In this document: piece after piece, positions 1 through 5,434 of the stretch
How positions within the stretch are numbered: the first letter of the stretch is position 1
Layout of the letters: every line of letters begins with the position of its first letter
Assembly: GCA_030591195.1 (NCBI GenBank)
Contig: JAUVBO010000293.1
Location: 1-5,434 of the forward strand
DNA: 5,434 nucleotides
DNA from: Pseudomonadota bacterium
Lineage (GTDB): Bacteria > Myxococcota > Polyangia > GCA-2747355 > JACKDQ01
Direction of reading: 5' to 3'
Program-made: the position numbers and the translations under genes
Notes under the pieces: model-generated
The model's input: the letters and a program-made list of their open reading frames with translations, nothing else
Database searches by the model: none
What the model was told of the DNA's origin: nothing

Positions 1-1
1 C

Positions 2-595
2 CGCGGCAGCGGCAAGAGTGGTTGTGGCGGGGCGCTGGCCTTCGCTCCGGGCGCCAGCGACAGCTACGTCGAGATCAACGACTCGCCCGCCTGGGACCTC
101 GAGCAGGGCTCGGTGGACCTGTGGGTTCGCTTCGACCAGGTCTCCGGAACGCCCGACCATCGCGGCCTGATCTCGCGGGACGCCACGGGTACCGCCACGC
201 CCGGTCACTTCTCGGTCTACCGCACCTGCGACGGCGCGGTGATCGTCCGCCACCAACTGGCGGACGTCAGCCACTACGTCTGCTCGGACCCTGTCCCCGA
301 CGAGACCTGGGTCCACGTCGCGATCAACTTCGGCGCTGCCGGGCTCGAACTCTACACCGATGGCAAGCTGGCCCAGCGGACCGACAAGATCCAGCGCGGC
401 AACAGCGGTCAGTGCATCGACGGATCGACCAGCTGCGGCAAGCCGAGCAAGGGTGGCATCGCCGGCAACGACAACCCCTGGGTCATCGGCGGCTCGACCC
501 AGACCTCCGCAGAGGGCCAGGCGACGCCGGTGACCCACCCGCTGGGTGGCGCGGTGGACAGCCTGCGGATCAGCTCCACCCGGCGGTCCTTCTGA
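2..595 (+). CDS. LamG / concanavalin A-like domain protein, C-terminal part (5' end outside window)
   Basis: The frame is open from the left edge, so the start is missing; 197 residues are visible, ending in TGA at 593-595. I chose the whole frame rather than the internal ATG at 113, because the 37 residues before it already belong to the fold (ALAFAPG, then SYVEIN, then GSVDLWVRFD). The pattern is that of a LamG/pentraxin-like jelly roll: an early beta strand with 'VDLWVRF' (about residues 37-43), 'ETWVHVAINF' (about 101-110) followed by 'LELYTDGKLA' (116-125), 'WVIGG' (160-164), and a closing 'GGAVDSLRIS' strand (182-191). Such domains bind carbohydrate or protein ligands outside the cell and often end large secreted or surface proteins of myxobacteria. 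Five cysteines are visible (residues 8, 76, 94, 138, 145); C138 and C145 flank a short loop and could form a disulfide, which fits an exported protein. The ligand and the N-terminal architecture cannot be known from here. Confidence 0.85.
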   Translation, partial: RGSGKSGCGGALAFAPGASDSYVEINDSPAWDLEQGSVDLWVRFDQVSGTPDHRGLISRDATGTATPGHFSVYRTCDGAVIVRHQLADVSHYVCSDPVPDETWVHVAINFGAAGLELYTDGKLAQRTDKIQRGNSGQCIDGSTSCGKPSKGGIAGNDNPWVIGGSTQTSAEGQATPVTHPLGGAVDSLRISSTRRSF

Positions 596-642
596 AGCGC
601 CCGGGAGCCGATGCGCCGCTGCTTGGAAGCTGGTGGTGGTCG

Positions 643-2322
643 TCAGTAGGCGTAGCCGACGTTGAGCGCGACGCCGGCGTAGATGTCGAGCGCCCCGCCG
701 GCGTAGTTGCAGCCGGTTCGTTGCTGGTAGCAGACGCCGTCGAAGGAGTAGAAGAAGCGGCGGTAGAACCCAGTGATCTTGGCGAAGAAGCCGCTGTAGC
801 TGGCGTAGACCCCCACGCCGAGGTCGATGCCGCCGGTGGAGCTCTCGCCGTAGCCGGCTTGGTCGGTGCCGTCGATGTCGCCGGCGGACAGCACCACCAG
901 GTAGTCGAAGCTGGCCGAGGCGCCGAACGAAAGGGTGCGCGAGCAGTAGATTGGCACCTCCACGCCGAGCAGCGCTAGCTTGAGGTAGGTGTAGTTGATG
1001 TTGGGCAGCTTGGTCTGATTGTTGACGATGCTGAAGCTCATCTGGCCGTAGTCGAAGCCGAAGCGCAGGGTCGGGCTCGACCGCTTCCCGAGGATGTTCC
1101 AGCGGTAGCGGGGCCCGACCTCGAACTCCTGGACCACCGTGTCAGCCAGCGCCGCCGCGCCGTCGACCCTCGACTTCAAGCCGAGCACCCGGTAGTAACG
1201 GCCCGCGAGACCGAGGCCAGTGATCAGCCCGCGGGTGAAGGCCGTCAACGGGTAGACCGAGCCCTCGAGGTAGAGCGCTGGGACCACGCCGGGGGTCTTG
1301 TAGTCGGGAGGATCCTGGGGATCGACCGGCTCGTTGAAGTTGAAGGTGCGCTTGAGCAGGATCACGCCGGCCGAGACCTCGATGATGCTCTGCCACGGGC
1401 GGCGCAGGGACCGGCGCCGGCGGGGGTTGCCGCGTCGCTCCTCGTCATCGTCGTCGCGGCTGCGCCGGCGCACCCGCGCCTCGCCGTCGTCGCGGCGCGC
1501 GACCCGGCGCCGCCGTCGTCGCTGCTTGTTGCCGGTCACCTGGAAGCCGATGTCGTCGTCGGCTGGCACGGCGGCGGGGGGCGGCTGGTGGGCCGCCACC
1601 CGGCGCGGGGGCGTGGAGGTCGGCGCGGTCGCGTCCGTCAGCTGCGGCTCGTCGGCGTGGCTGGTGTCGATGTCGCTGCCGTCGTCGAAGCCGCTGCTCG
1701 GCTGCTGTGCAGCCGGCGCTGGTGCCACCGGCCGGGGAGTCGGTTGAGGTCGTGGTCGCGGCGGAGGCCGGCGATACGCGGGAGCTCGCCGTGGCCGCCG
1801 TCGCGCCCGCGCCAGCGACGCGGGTGCGCGGGTGCGAGCGACGAAGCGGGCGAGCACCGCGCCGACCCGCCGTGCGGTGGAGCTGTCGATCCGGGTGCCC
1901 CGCAGGGGGAAGTTGCGGCCGCCGACCCGCGCGCCGGTGCGGCCCGAGAAGACCGAGACGCGCAACATCCAGCGTCCCCCCGACCGGGTCATCGAGCCGC
2001 GGACGATGGCCGACACACGCAGGGCGCGGGCACCAGCCCGGCGTCCTGCGGCGCCCCGGCCACCTCGCCGCGAGGCGCGGGCGAAGGCGCCGGTGCTGAC
2101 CACGCGGAAGCGGCCGGCGAGCTTGCGCTTGACCGCCGAGGTGGTGGCGCCGGCCCGGGGGCCGGAGAAGGGCATCACCACGATGCGCTTGCGGGCCTCG
2201 GCCCGGCTGGGTGCGATCCACAGGGCGAGGGCGGTGACGCCGAGCAGGCACAGCAGCCACGACGCGCCGGGTCCTCCCGGCTTGCCAGCGCTGCCCAATC
2301 GGCACCTCGCCCGTCGGGTCAT
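643..2322 (-). CDS. Exported protein with possible TolB/FlgO-like N-terminal domain, Arg-rich linker and C-terminal outer-membrane beta-barrel
   Basis: 559 residues from the ATG at 2322. A GTG at 2343 would add 7 residues and overlap the upstream pilT gene by 17 bases. I prefer the ATG because a GGGA lies 9 bases before it and it begins 4 bases after the pilT stop. Visible parts: a basic n-region and hydrophobic core (about residues 22-36) with an AEA cleavage site near 41-43, so a Sec signal peptide; then 'RIVVMPFSG' and an alternating alpha/beta stretch to about 163 ('VSAIVRGS', 'WMLRVSVFSG'), resembling TolB-N/FlgO/CsgG-like periplasmic domains; a Pro/Arg-rich then Arg/Asp-rich linker (about 165-310); then about 250 residues of alternating amphipathic strands rich in Tyr, Phe and Gly, ending in GYAY, as in outer-membrane barrels whose last strand ends in an aromatic residue. 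Three cysteines occur in the barrel part (460, 531, 538); the last two could pair. Placed just after pilT, it is probably co-transcribed with it. The function is unknown; the domain assignments rest on sequence pattern only. Confidence 0.8.
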   Translation of the reverse strand: MTRRARCRLGSAGKPGGPGASWLLCLLGVTALALWIAPSRAEARKRIVVMPFSGPRAGATTSAVKRKLAGRFRVVSTGAFARASRRGGRGAAGRRAGARALRVSAIVRGSMTRSGGRWMLRVSVFSGRTGARVGGRNFPLRGTRIDSSTARRVGAVLARFVARTRAPASLARARRRPRRAPAYRRPPPRPRPQPTPRPVAPAPAAQQPSSGFDDGSDIDTSHADEPQLTDATAPTSTPPRRVAAHQPPPAAVPADDDIGFQVTGNKQRRRRRRVARRDDGEARVRRRSRDDDDEERRGNPRRRRSLRRPWQSIIEVSAGVILLKRTFNFNEPVDPQDPPDYKTPGVVPALYLEGSVYPLTAFTRGLITGLGLAGRYYRVLGLKSRVDGAAALADTVVQEFEVGPRYRWNILGKRSSPTLRFGFDYGQMSFSIVNNQTKLPNINYTYLKLALLGVEVPIYCSRTLSFGASASFDYLVVLSAGDIDGTDQAGYGESSTGGIDLGVGVYASYSGFFAKITGFYRRFFYSFDGVCYQQRTGCNYAGGALDIYAGVALNVGYAY

Positions 2323-2326
2323 CACG

Positions 2327-3454
2327 TCACGTCCCGATGCCACCCGAATCGGACAACCAGCTGCTGGTGCCCGCGACGCCGCGGAAGAAGAGCGCGAAGT
2401 CGTCCGGGTTGGTGGCGTTCTTCAACGCCGTCTCGTAGGTGACCTTTTTCTGCTGGACCAGCTCCGTGAGGCTCTGGTCGAACGAGACCATGCCGTAGGG
2501 GTGTAGGCCCTCGGCGATCGCCTGGTGAATCTCGTTGGTGCGCACCGGGTTCTCGATCAACTCCCGGACCCGGCCGGTGTTGACCAGCACCTCGGCGGCC
2601 GCAACCATCGCCTTGCCGTCGGCCCGAGGCATCAGGCGCTGGGAGACCGCGCCCTTGAGCACCGAGGCGAGTTGCAGGCGCACGTGCTGCTGCTGCTCGG
2701 CCGGGAAGGTGGCGATGATGCGGCTGACCGTCTCCACCGCGTCGGTGGTGTGCAGCGTCGAGAGCACCAGGTGACCGGTCTCGGCGGCGAGCATCGCGAT
2801 CTCGATCGTCTCGACGTCGCGCATCTCGCCGACGAGGATCACGTCGGGGTCCTGACGCAGGGCGGCGCGCAGGGCTCGCGAGAAGGACGTCGTGTCCAGT
2901 CCCAGCTCCCGCTGATTGATCACGCTGCGGCGATCGGTGAAGGCGTACTCGATCGGATCTTCCACGGTCACAATGTGGTACGCACGGGAACGGTTAATGT
3001 GGTCAAGCATCGCGGCGAGGGTGGTGGACTTTCCGCTGCCGGTGATCCCCGTCACCAGCACTAGCCCGCGGGGTTCCTCGGCCAGCTTGAGCACCGTGTC
3101 TGGCAGCCCCAGCGACTCGAAGGGTGGGACTTCAGGAGGGATCAGCCGCAAGACCATGCCCGGGATGCCGCGCTGGAGGAAGACATTCACGCGGAAGCGA
3201 TGGCCGCTGTCGGTGTTGTAAGCTAGATCACATTCGTGGAATTTCTCGAAATCCGCCTTCTGGCGCGGGCTCATGATGAGCTCGCCGAAGGCCTCCACCG
3301 CGTCCTGCGAGATCGACGGAACGTCGCGAACCGTTCGCAGGTCGCCCTTGATCCGGAAGATCGGCGGCAGGCCCACCTTGAGGTGAATGTCGGACGCGCC
3401 GAGTCGCTGGGCCGCGGTCAGAACCCGCTGGATCCCTGAAATCAGTTGGGTCAC
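2327..3454 (-). CDS. pilT: PilT-family type IV pilus retraction ATPase
   Basis: 375 residues, about the usual PilT length. It is a hexameric cytoplasmic ATPase of the GspE/PilT secretion superfamily; PilT works at the inner-membrane base of the type IV pilus and drives pilin disassembly (retraction). Motifs: N-terminal 'GASDIHLKVG' (residues 19-28), typical of PilT/PilB; Walker A GITGSGKST (136-144, K142); Asp box 'VTVEDPIEY' (162-170); Walker B 'DVILVGEMRD' (204-213, with E210); His box from 'ETGHLVLSTLH' (225-235, H228 and H235). The C-terminal region keeps 'FDQSL' (325-329) and 'NPDDFALFFRG' (349-359). The segment matching the PilT AIRNLIRE box is diverged (RVRELIEN, 295-302). Start: GTG at 3454 with GGGAG (complement of 3465-3469) 10 bases upstream. 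It is the first gene of a leftward unit with the barrel protein. Myxobacteria often carry several PilT paralogs, so this may be a paralog rather than the main PilT; PilU is less likely. Family assignment is secure, the exact paralog is not. Confidence 0.95.
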   Translation of the reverse strand: MTQLISGIQRVLTAAQRLGASDIHLKVGLPPIFRIKGDLRTVRDVPSISQDAVEAFGELIMSPRQKADFEKFHECDLAYNTDSGHRFRVNVFLQRGIPGMVLRLIPPEVPPFESLGLPDTVLKLAEEPRGLVLVTGITGSGKSTTLAAMLDHINRSRAYHIVTVEDPIEYAFTDRRSVINQRELGLDTTSFSRALRAALRQDPDVILVGEMRDVETIEIAMLAAETGHLVLSTLHTTDAVETVSRIIATFPAEQQQHVRLQLASVLKGAVSQRLMPRADGKAMVAAAEVLVNTGRVRELIENPVRTNEIHQAIAEGLHPYGMVSFDQSLTELVQQKKVTYETALKNATNPDDFALFFRGVAGTSSWLSDSGGIGT

Positions 3455-3464
3455 GTTTTCACAG

Positions 3465-3530
3465 CTCCCGTGGAAATCACTGCTGCAGACTAAAAGATTA
3501 GCAGAAAACTGTCATTGTTTCATGTTGGTT
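3465..3530 (-). promoter_or_regulatory. AT-rich leader and probable promoter region of the pilT unit
   Basis: Positions 3486-3530 hold only 15 G/C in 45 bases by my count, in sharp contrast to the surrounding GC-rich DNA, and lie 30-75 bases before the pilT GTG, where a promoter is expected. I could not fix convincing -35/-10 boxes: on the - strand an ATGACA is followed 17 bases later by TAGTCT, a weak match to sigma-70 boxes. A short hairpin (CTAA-N4-TTAG, 3490-3501) lies in the island. The ribosome binding site GGGAG (complement of 3465-3469) is clear. That a promoter is here is inference from composition and position. Confidence 0.45.
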
Positions 3531-3577
3531 AGGGATGGCCTCGGCCGGGCCAGCCAGCCCGTCGAAGGGCGAGCCAC

Positions 3578-3599
3578 GACATCAAAGCCCTTTGATATC
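3578..3599. promoter_or_regulatory. 22-base inverted repeat, candidate operator
   Basis: Arms GACATCAAAG and CTTTGATATC are separated by CC and pair at 9 of 10 positions (only 3580/3597 mismatch). The inner 7 bases of each arm (ATCAAAG / CTTTGAT) are a perfect inverted repeat. The dyad is AT-rich in GC-rich DNA, lies in the divergent intergenic region, and its right arm overlaps a candidate -35 element for the rightward gene, about 50 bases before that gene's ATG. This is the geometry of a dimeric repressor site. It is less likely to be a terminator: the loop is small, there is no T tract, and no gene ends nearby. Confidence 0.5.
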
Positions 3600-3618
3600 G
3601 GCCTCTAATGGAGATAAT
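3592..3618 (+). promoter_or_regulatory. Candidate sigma-70-type promoter of the AgmX-like/response-regulator unit
   Basis: TTGATA (3592-3597, five of six to TTGACA) and GATAAT (3613-3618, five of six to TATAAT) are separated by 15 bases, shorter than the ideal 17. Both are AT-rich in a GC-rich setting. A start near 3625 would give a leader of about 25 bases before the ATG at 3649. The -35 box overlaps the dyad at 3578-3599, so a protein bound there would be expected to block or modulate transcription. Confidence 0.4.
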
Positions 3619-3648
3619 AGCCTCTGCTGACTGGAGCAGCGAGCGACC

Positions 3649-4632
3649 ATGGGCGAGCCGGTACCTTCCGAATGCGTTCACTGCCGTGCTCGGGTGGATC
3701 CTTCGGACCGGTTTTGTTGCAACTGCGGCGCCGCTCAGACCATCGTCGACGCCTCGCCGCCGGTCACCACGGCACCCTCGCCGATCTCCGTCGAAGCATC
3801 CCCGGTTGCGTCCGCGTCGTCGGAGGCTCTACCCGAGGGTGACCTTGCTCGGGCCTCGCGATGGGTCACGCTGCTGCTGGTGGTGTTCAACCTCGGGCTG
3901 CTGGTGGGCTCGGGGTGGCTGGTCTACTCGTGGCTCGAGCGCCGAGCGGCGGTCCGGCGGGCTGCCGCTCCACCACGGGTCGTCCGGCCGCAACCAGCAT
4001 CCAAGCCGGAGGTCGCGTTGGGTGACCCACGGCTGGCGCCGGCCCGGCTCGCGATGGCCGTCCCCGACTGGCCGAGCTGGTGGCAACCTGCCGCGGCGCG
4101 GGCGCGCCAGGCGGCCAGGCCACGCCGGACGACGAGCAGAACACCGGCCAAGCCGGTGACCCAGAGGGCGATCGCCGACGCCGGTTCCCCGGGACGAAGG
4201 ACGCCGCGGCCGCCTTCAACGCCCGACTCGGGCGTCGCCCTGGGGACGCCGGCGACCATGCCGCCCGTGACCAAGGACGCCGCGGTCGACGCCCGCGGCG
4301 CCGTCACGGGAGCCGATGAGGTGCGGGGGCGGCTCAACGCCGGCAGCATCCGACTGGTGGTGCGTCACCGCCTGCCGCAGATCCGGCTTTGCTACGAGCG
4401 AGCCCTCAAGCGCCGGCCGGGCCTGGCTGGGGTGGTGGAGATTCGGCTACTGGTGGGGGCCGATGGGCGGGCGACAACCGCCACGGTTCATCGCAACACC
4501 ACTGGACACGATGGCCTCGGCAAGTGTATCGCCTACACTATGAAGCGCTGGCGTTTTCCTCGCCCAGTGGACGGCGTCGAGACCGAGGTGATCTATCCGT
4601 TCGGATTTTCGGGGGGTAGCAACCATGAGTGA
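3649..4632 (+). CDS. Zinc-ribbon, single-TM protein with AgmX/PglI-type (TonB-like) C-terminal domain
   Basis: 327 residues. Order: N-terminal zinc ribbon with C9-X2-C12 and C23-X2-C26 (an extra C24 sits between); a Ser/Pro/Ala-rich stretch (about 32-60); one transmembrane helix (about 72-96, WVTLLLVV to LVYSWL); an Arg/Pro/Ala-rich linker (about 97-220); and a C-terminal AgmX/PglI domain (about 223-320) with 'CYERALKRRPGLAG' (248-261), 'VGADGRA' (269-275), C293, 'WRFPRP' (301-306) and 'YPFGF' (316-320). C248 and C293 are the usual cysteine pair of this tail, probably a periplasmic disulfide. Predicted topology: zinc ribbon in the cytoplasm, tail in the periplasm. The same parts occur in the longer myxobacterial gliding protein GltJ/AgmX, whose zinc ribbon takes part in cytoplasmic protein contacts; that this protein does the same is inference. 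Start: ATG at 3649 with GGAG at 3633-3636, 12 bases upstream, rather long. The 3' end overlaps the response-regulator gene by 8 bases, suggesting coupled translation. Confidence 0.85.
   Translation: MGEPVPSECVHCRARVDPSDRFCCNCGAAQTIVDASPPVTTAPSPISVEASPVASASSEALPEGDLARASRWVTLLLVVFNLGLLVGSGWLVYSWLERRAAVRRAAAPPRVVRPQPASKPEVALGDPRLAPARLAMAVPDWPSWWQPAAARARQAARPRRTTSRTPAKPVTQRAIADAGSPGRRTPRPPSTPDSGVALGTPATMPPVTKDAAVDARGAVTGADEVRGRLNAGSIRLVVRHRLPQIRLCYERALKRRPGLAGVVEIRLLVGADGRATTATVHRNTTGHDGLGKCIAYTMKRWRFPRPVDGVETEVIYPFGFSGGSNHE
4611..4616 (+). promoter_or_regulatory. Ribosome binding site of the response-regulator gene, inside the upstream CDS
   Basis: A run of six G lies 8 bases before the ATG at 4625, within the last codons of the preceding gene. 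Its position supports the ATG at 4625 as the start and an 8-base gene overlap with translational coupling. Confidence 0.5.
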
Positions 4633-5434
4633 CGGCGAGCCCTCGGCCGAGCAGATCCCCGCGGCGGCCCGCGGCGCCGAGGTCCTGCTCGTCGATCGCG
4701 ACAGTCGGGTGCGGGAGGGGTTTCGCAAGCTGCTCTCCAGCGCGGGCGTGATCGTCACCGCCGTCGAGGCGGCCGACAGGGCGCTCGAGCTCGCCACGGA
4801 GAAGTTCTTCGCCGTGGCGGTGGTCGATCTGGACACGCCGGAGACCGAGGGAGGCCTGGAGGTGATCGAGCAGCTCCGCCGCCGCTCGCCCCAGACCGCC
4901 GCTGTGTTGCTCTCGTCGCGGCAGACCTTCGACATCGCCTCCCGGGGCTTCCGCTGCGGCGCGGCGGACGTGGTCGCCAAGGAGCCCGAGAACGTCAAGT
5001 ACCTGATCTCATCGGTGGTCCGTCTGTGCGCCAAGGAGCTCGCTGCCGACGAGATCGCCACGGCTCTGAGCGAGACGATCCAGGTGCTCGATCTGTTCCT
5101 CGAGCGGCTGATGGCGGCCTCGCGCGCGGCCAAGGACGCCGAGGAGCAGGCGGCGGGCGGTCCACCGGCGGACGAGGCCGAGTGCGTGGTACTGCTCGTC
5201 GACGACAACCCGCGCAACGGACCCGGCCTGCAGCGAGCCCTCGGGCTCGACGCCGGCTTCACGGTGGTGAGCAAGGGCACCGGCGGTGAGGCGCTCGACT
5301 ACGGCGGCACCCACCGCTTCCACATCGCGATGGTCAAGCGCGGGCTGCCCGATCTGCCGGAGACGATGGTGATCAAGGGGCTCCGCGATCAGGTCCCGGA
5401 CGCCCTCGTGCTGGCGTTCTCGCCGCCCTCCGAC
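4625..5434 (+). CDS. Tandem-receiver response regulator, second receiver lacking the phospho-acceptor Asp (3' end outside window)
   Basis: 270 residues are visible, open to the right edge. Receiver 1 (about residues 18-135): 'EVLLVDRDS' (19-27) with D24 and D26, phospho-acceptor D68 in 'VVDLDTPE', 'AVLLSS' (93-98) at the Thr/Ser position and conserved K119, so it looks phosphorylatable, although the second residue of the usual acidic pair is Arg (R25). A helical linker follows (about 136-185), probably coiled, with 'LSETIQVLDLFLERL' and an acidic Ala-rich stretch. Receiver 2 (from about 187): 'VVLLVDDNP' (188-196) keeps D193/D194, but the acceptor position in 'MVKRGLPD' is K238, aligned four residues before the P of the LP pair. 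It is therefore a probable pseudo-receiver. The output domain, if any, lies beyond the window. Start: ATG at 4625 with a G-rich ribosome binding site 8 bases upstream, overlapping the AgmX-like gene. No cognate histidine kinase is visible here. Confidence 0.85.
   Translation, partial: MSDGEPSAEQIPAAARGAEVLLVDRDSRVREGFRKLLSSAGVIVTAVEAADRALELATEKFFAVAVVDLDTPETEGGLEVIEQLRRRSPQTAAVLLSSRQTFDIASRGFRCGAADVVAKEPENVKYLISSVVRLCAKELAADEIATALSETIQVLDLFLERLMAASRAAKDAEEQAAGGPPADEAECVVLLVDDNPRNGPGLQRALGLDAGFTVVSKGTGGEALDYGGTHRFHIAMVKRGLPDLPETMVIKGLRDQVPDALVLAFSPPSD

Noticed and set aside
596..642. Possible bidirectional terminator in the 47-base convergent gap
   Set aside because: Only short stems (about 4 pairs, such as GCTT-GG-AAGC) and no T tract on either strand; an intrinsic terminator cannot be supported.
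22..978. Open frame of 318 codons on the + strand
   Set aside because: It runs out of frame through the LamG gene and antisense to the barrel gene. Its product is Arg/Gly-rich with no domain pattern; it is a GC-rich shadow.
1445..2305. Open frame of 286 codons on the - strand
   Set aside because: It lies in another frame inside the barrel-protein gene, is low-complexity, and has no signal peptide or motif. The chosen frame has a signal peptide and continues into the barrel.
1588..2442. Open frame of 284 codons on the + strand
   Set aside because: It is antisense to the barrel gene and the pilT 3' end, with Arg/Gly/Ala-rich composition and no recognisable domain.
3471..3490. Possible sigma-54 promoter (GG...GC) near pilT
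   Set aside because: The distances between GG and the available GC pairs (8 or 11 bases) do not match the required 10, and the flanking bases do not fit the consensus.
3543..3570. Small palindromes (GGCC-G-GGCC and GCCC-GTCGAA-GGGC)
   Set aside because: Four-base G/C stems are expected by chance in DNA this GC-rich; they do not form a convincing terminator or REP-type element.
3608..4159. Open frame of 183 codons starting in the intergenic region on the + strand
   Set aside because: It is out of frame with the zinc-ribbon/TM/AgmX-like gene, which explains the same DNA with clear motifs.
4447..5280. Open frame of 277 codons on the - strand
   Set aside because: It is antisense to the AgmX-like tail and the receiver domains, both of which have clear family motifs. 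Its Ser/Arg-rich product is a typical antisense shadow.
1..5434. CRISPR arrays, tRNA/rRNA genes, insertion sequences or other mobile elements
   Set aside because: No repeat-spacer pattern, transposase motif, terminal inverted repeats or structural-RNA signature was seen on either strand.

Overview
The window is GC-rich (roughly two-thirds G+C by eye), with strong G/C preference at third codon positions, so long antisense and off-frame open frames are common shadows. The gene content points to a delta-proteobacterial lineage, most likely Myxococcota. The best evidence is an AgmX/PglI-type C-terminal domain, a family typical of myxobacteria. It sits beside a type IV pilus retraction ATPase, an exported beta-barrel protein and a tandem-receiver regulator. 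The exact taxon cannot be told from sequence alone.

Layout: (1) positions 2-595, + strand: the 3' end of a secreted-type LamG/concanavalin A-like protein. (2) A 47-base convergent gap. (3) On the - strand, a two-gene unit read right to left: a PilT-family ATPase (3454-2327), then 4 bases later an exported protein (2322-643). The latter has a signal peptide, a possible TolB/FlgO/CsgG-like N-terminal domain, a very arginine-rich linker and a C-terminal outer-membrane beta-barrel-like region. (4) A 194-base divergent intergenic region (3455-3648). It contains a 45-base AT-rich island on the pilT side and a 22-base near-perfect dyad overlapping a candidate -35 element on the other side. (5) On the + strand, a second two-gene unit: a zinc-ribbon / single-TM / AgmX-PglI-tail protein (3649-4632), overlapping by 8 bases a response regulator with two receiver domains (4625 to the window end, incomplete).

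How they may work together (inference): the two divergent units share one control region and both contain motility- or envelope-type proteins. One encodes a cytoplasmic AAA-type motor ATPase with an envelope partner. The other encodes an inner-membrane protein linking a cytoplasmic zinc ribbon to a periplasmic TonB-like tail, resembling a shortened GltJ/AgmX, together with a two-receiver regulator. The second receiver has lysine where the phospho-accepting aspartate should be. Together they could form a small pilus- or gliding-linked envelope module. The LamG gene is convergent and probably unrelated.
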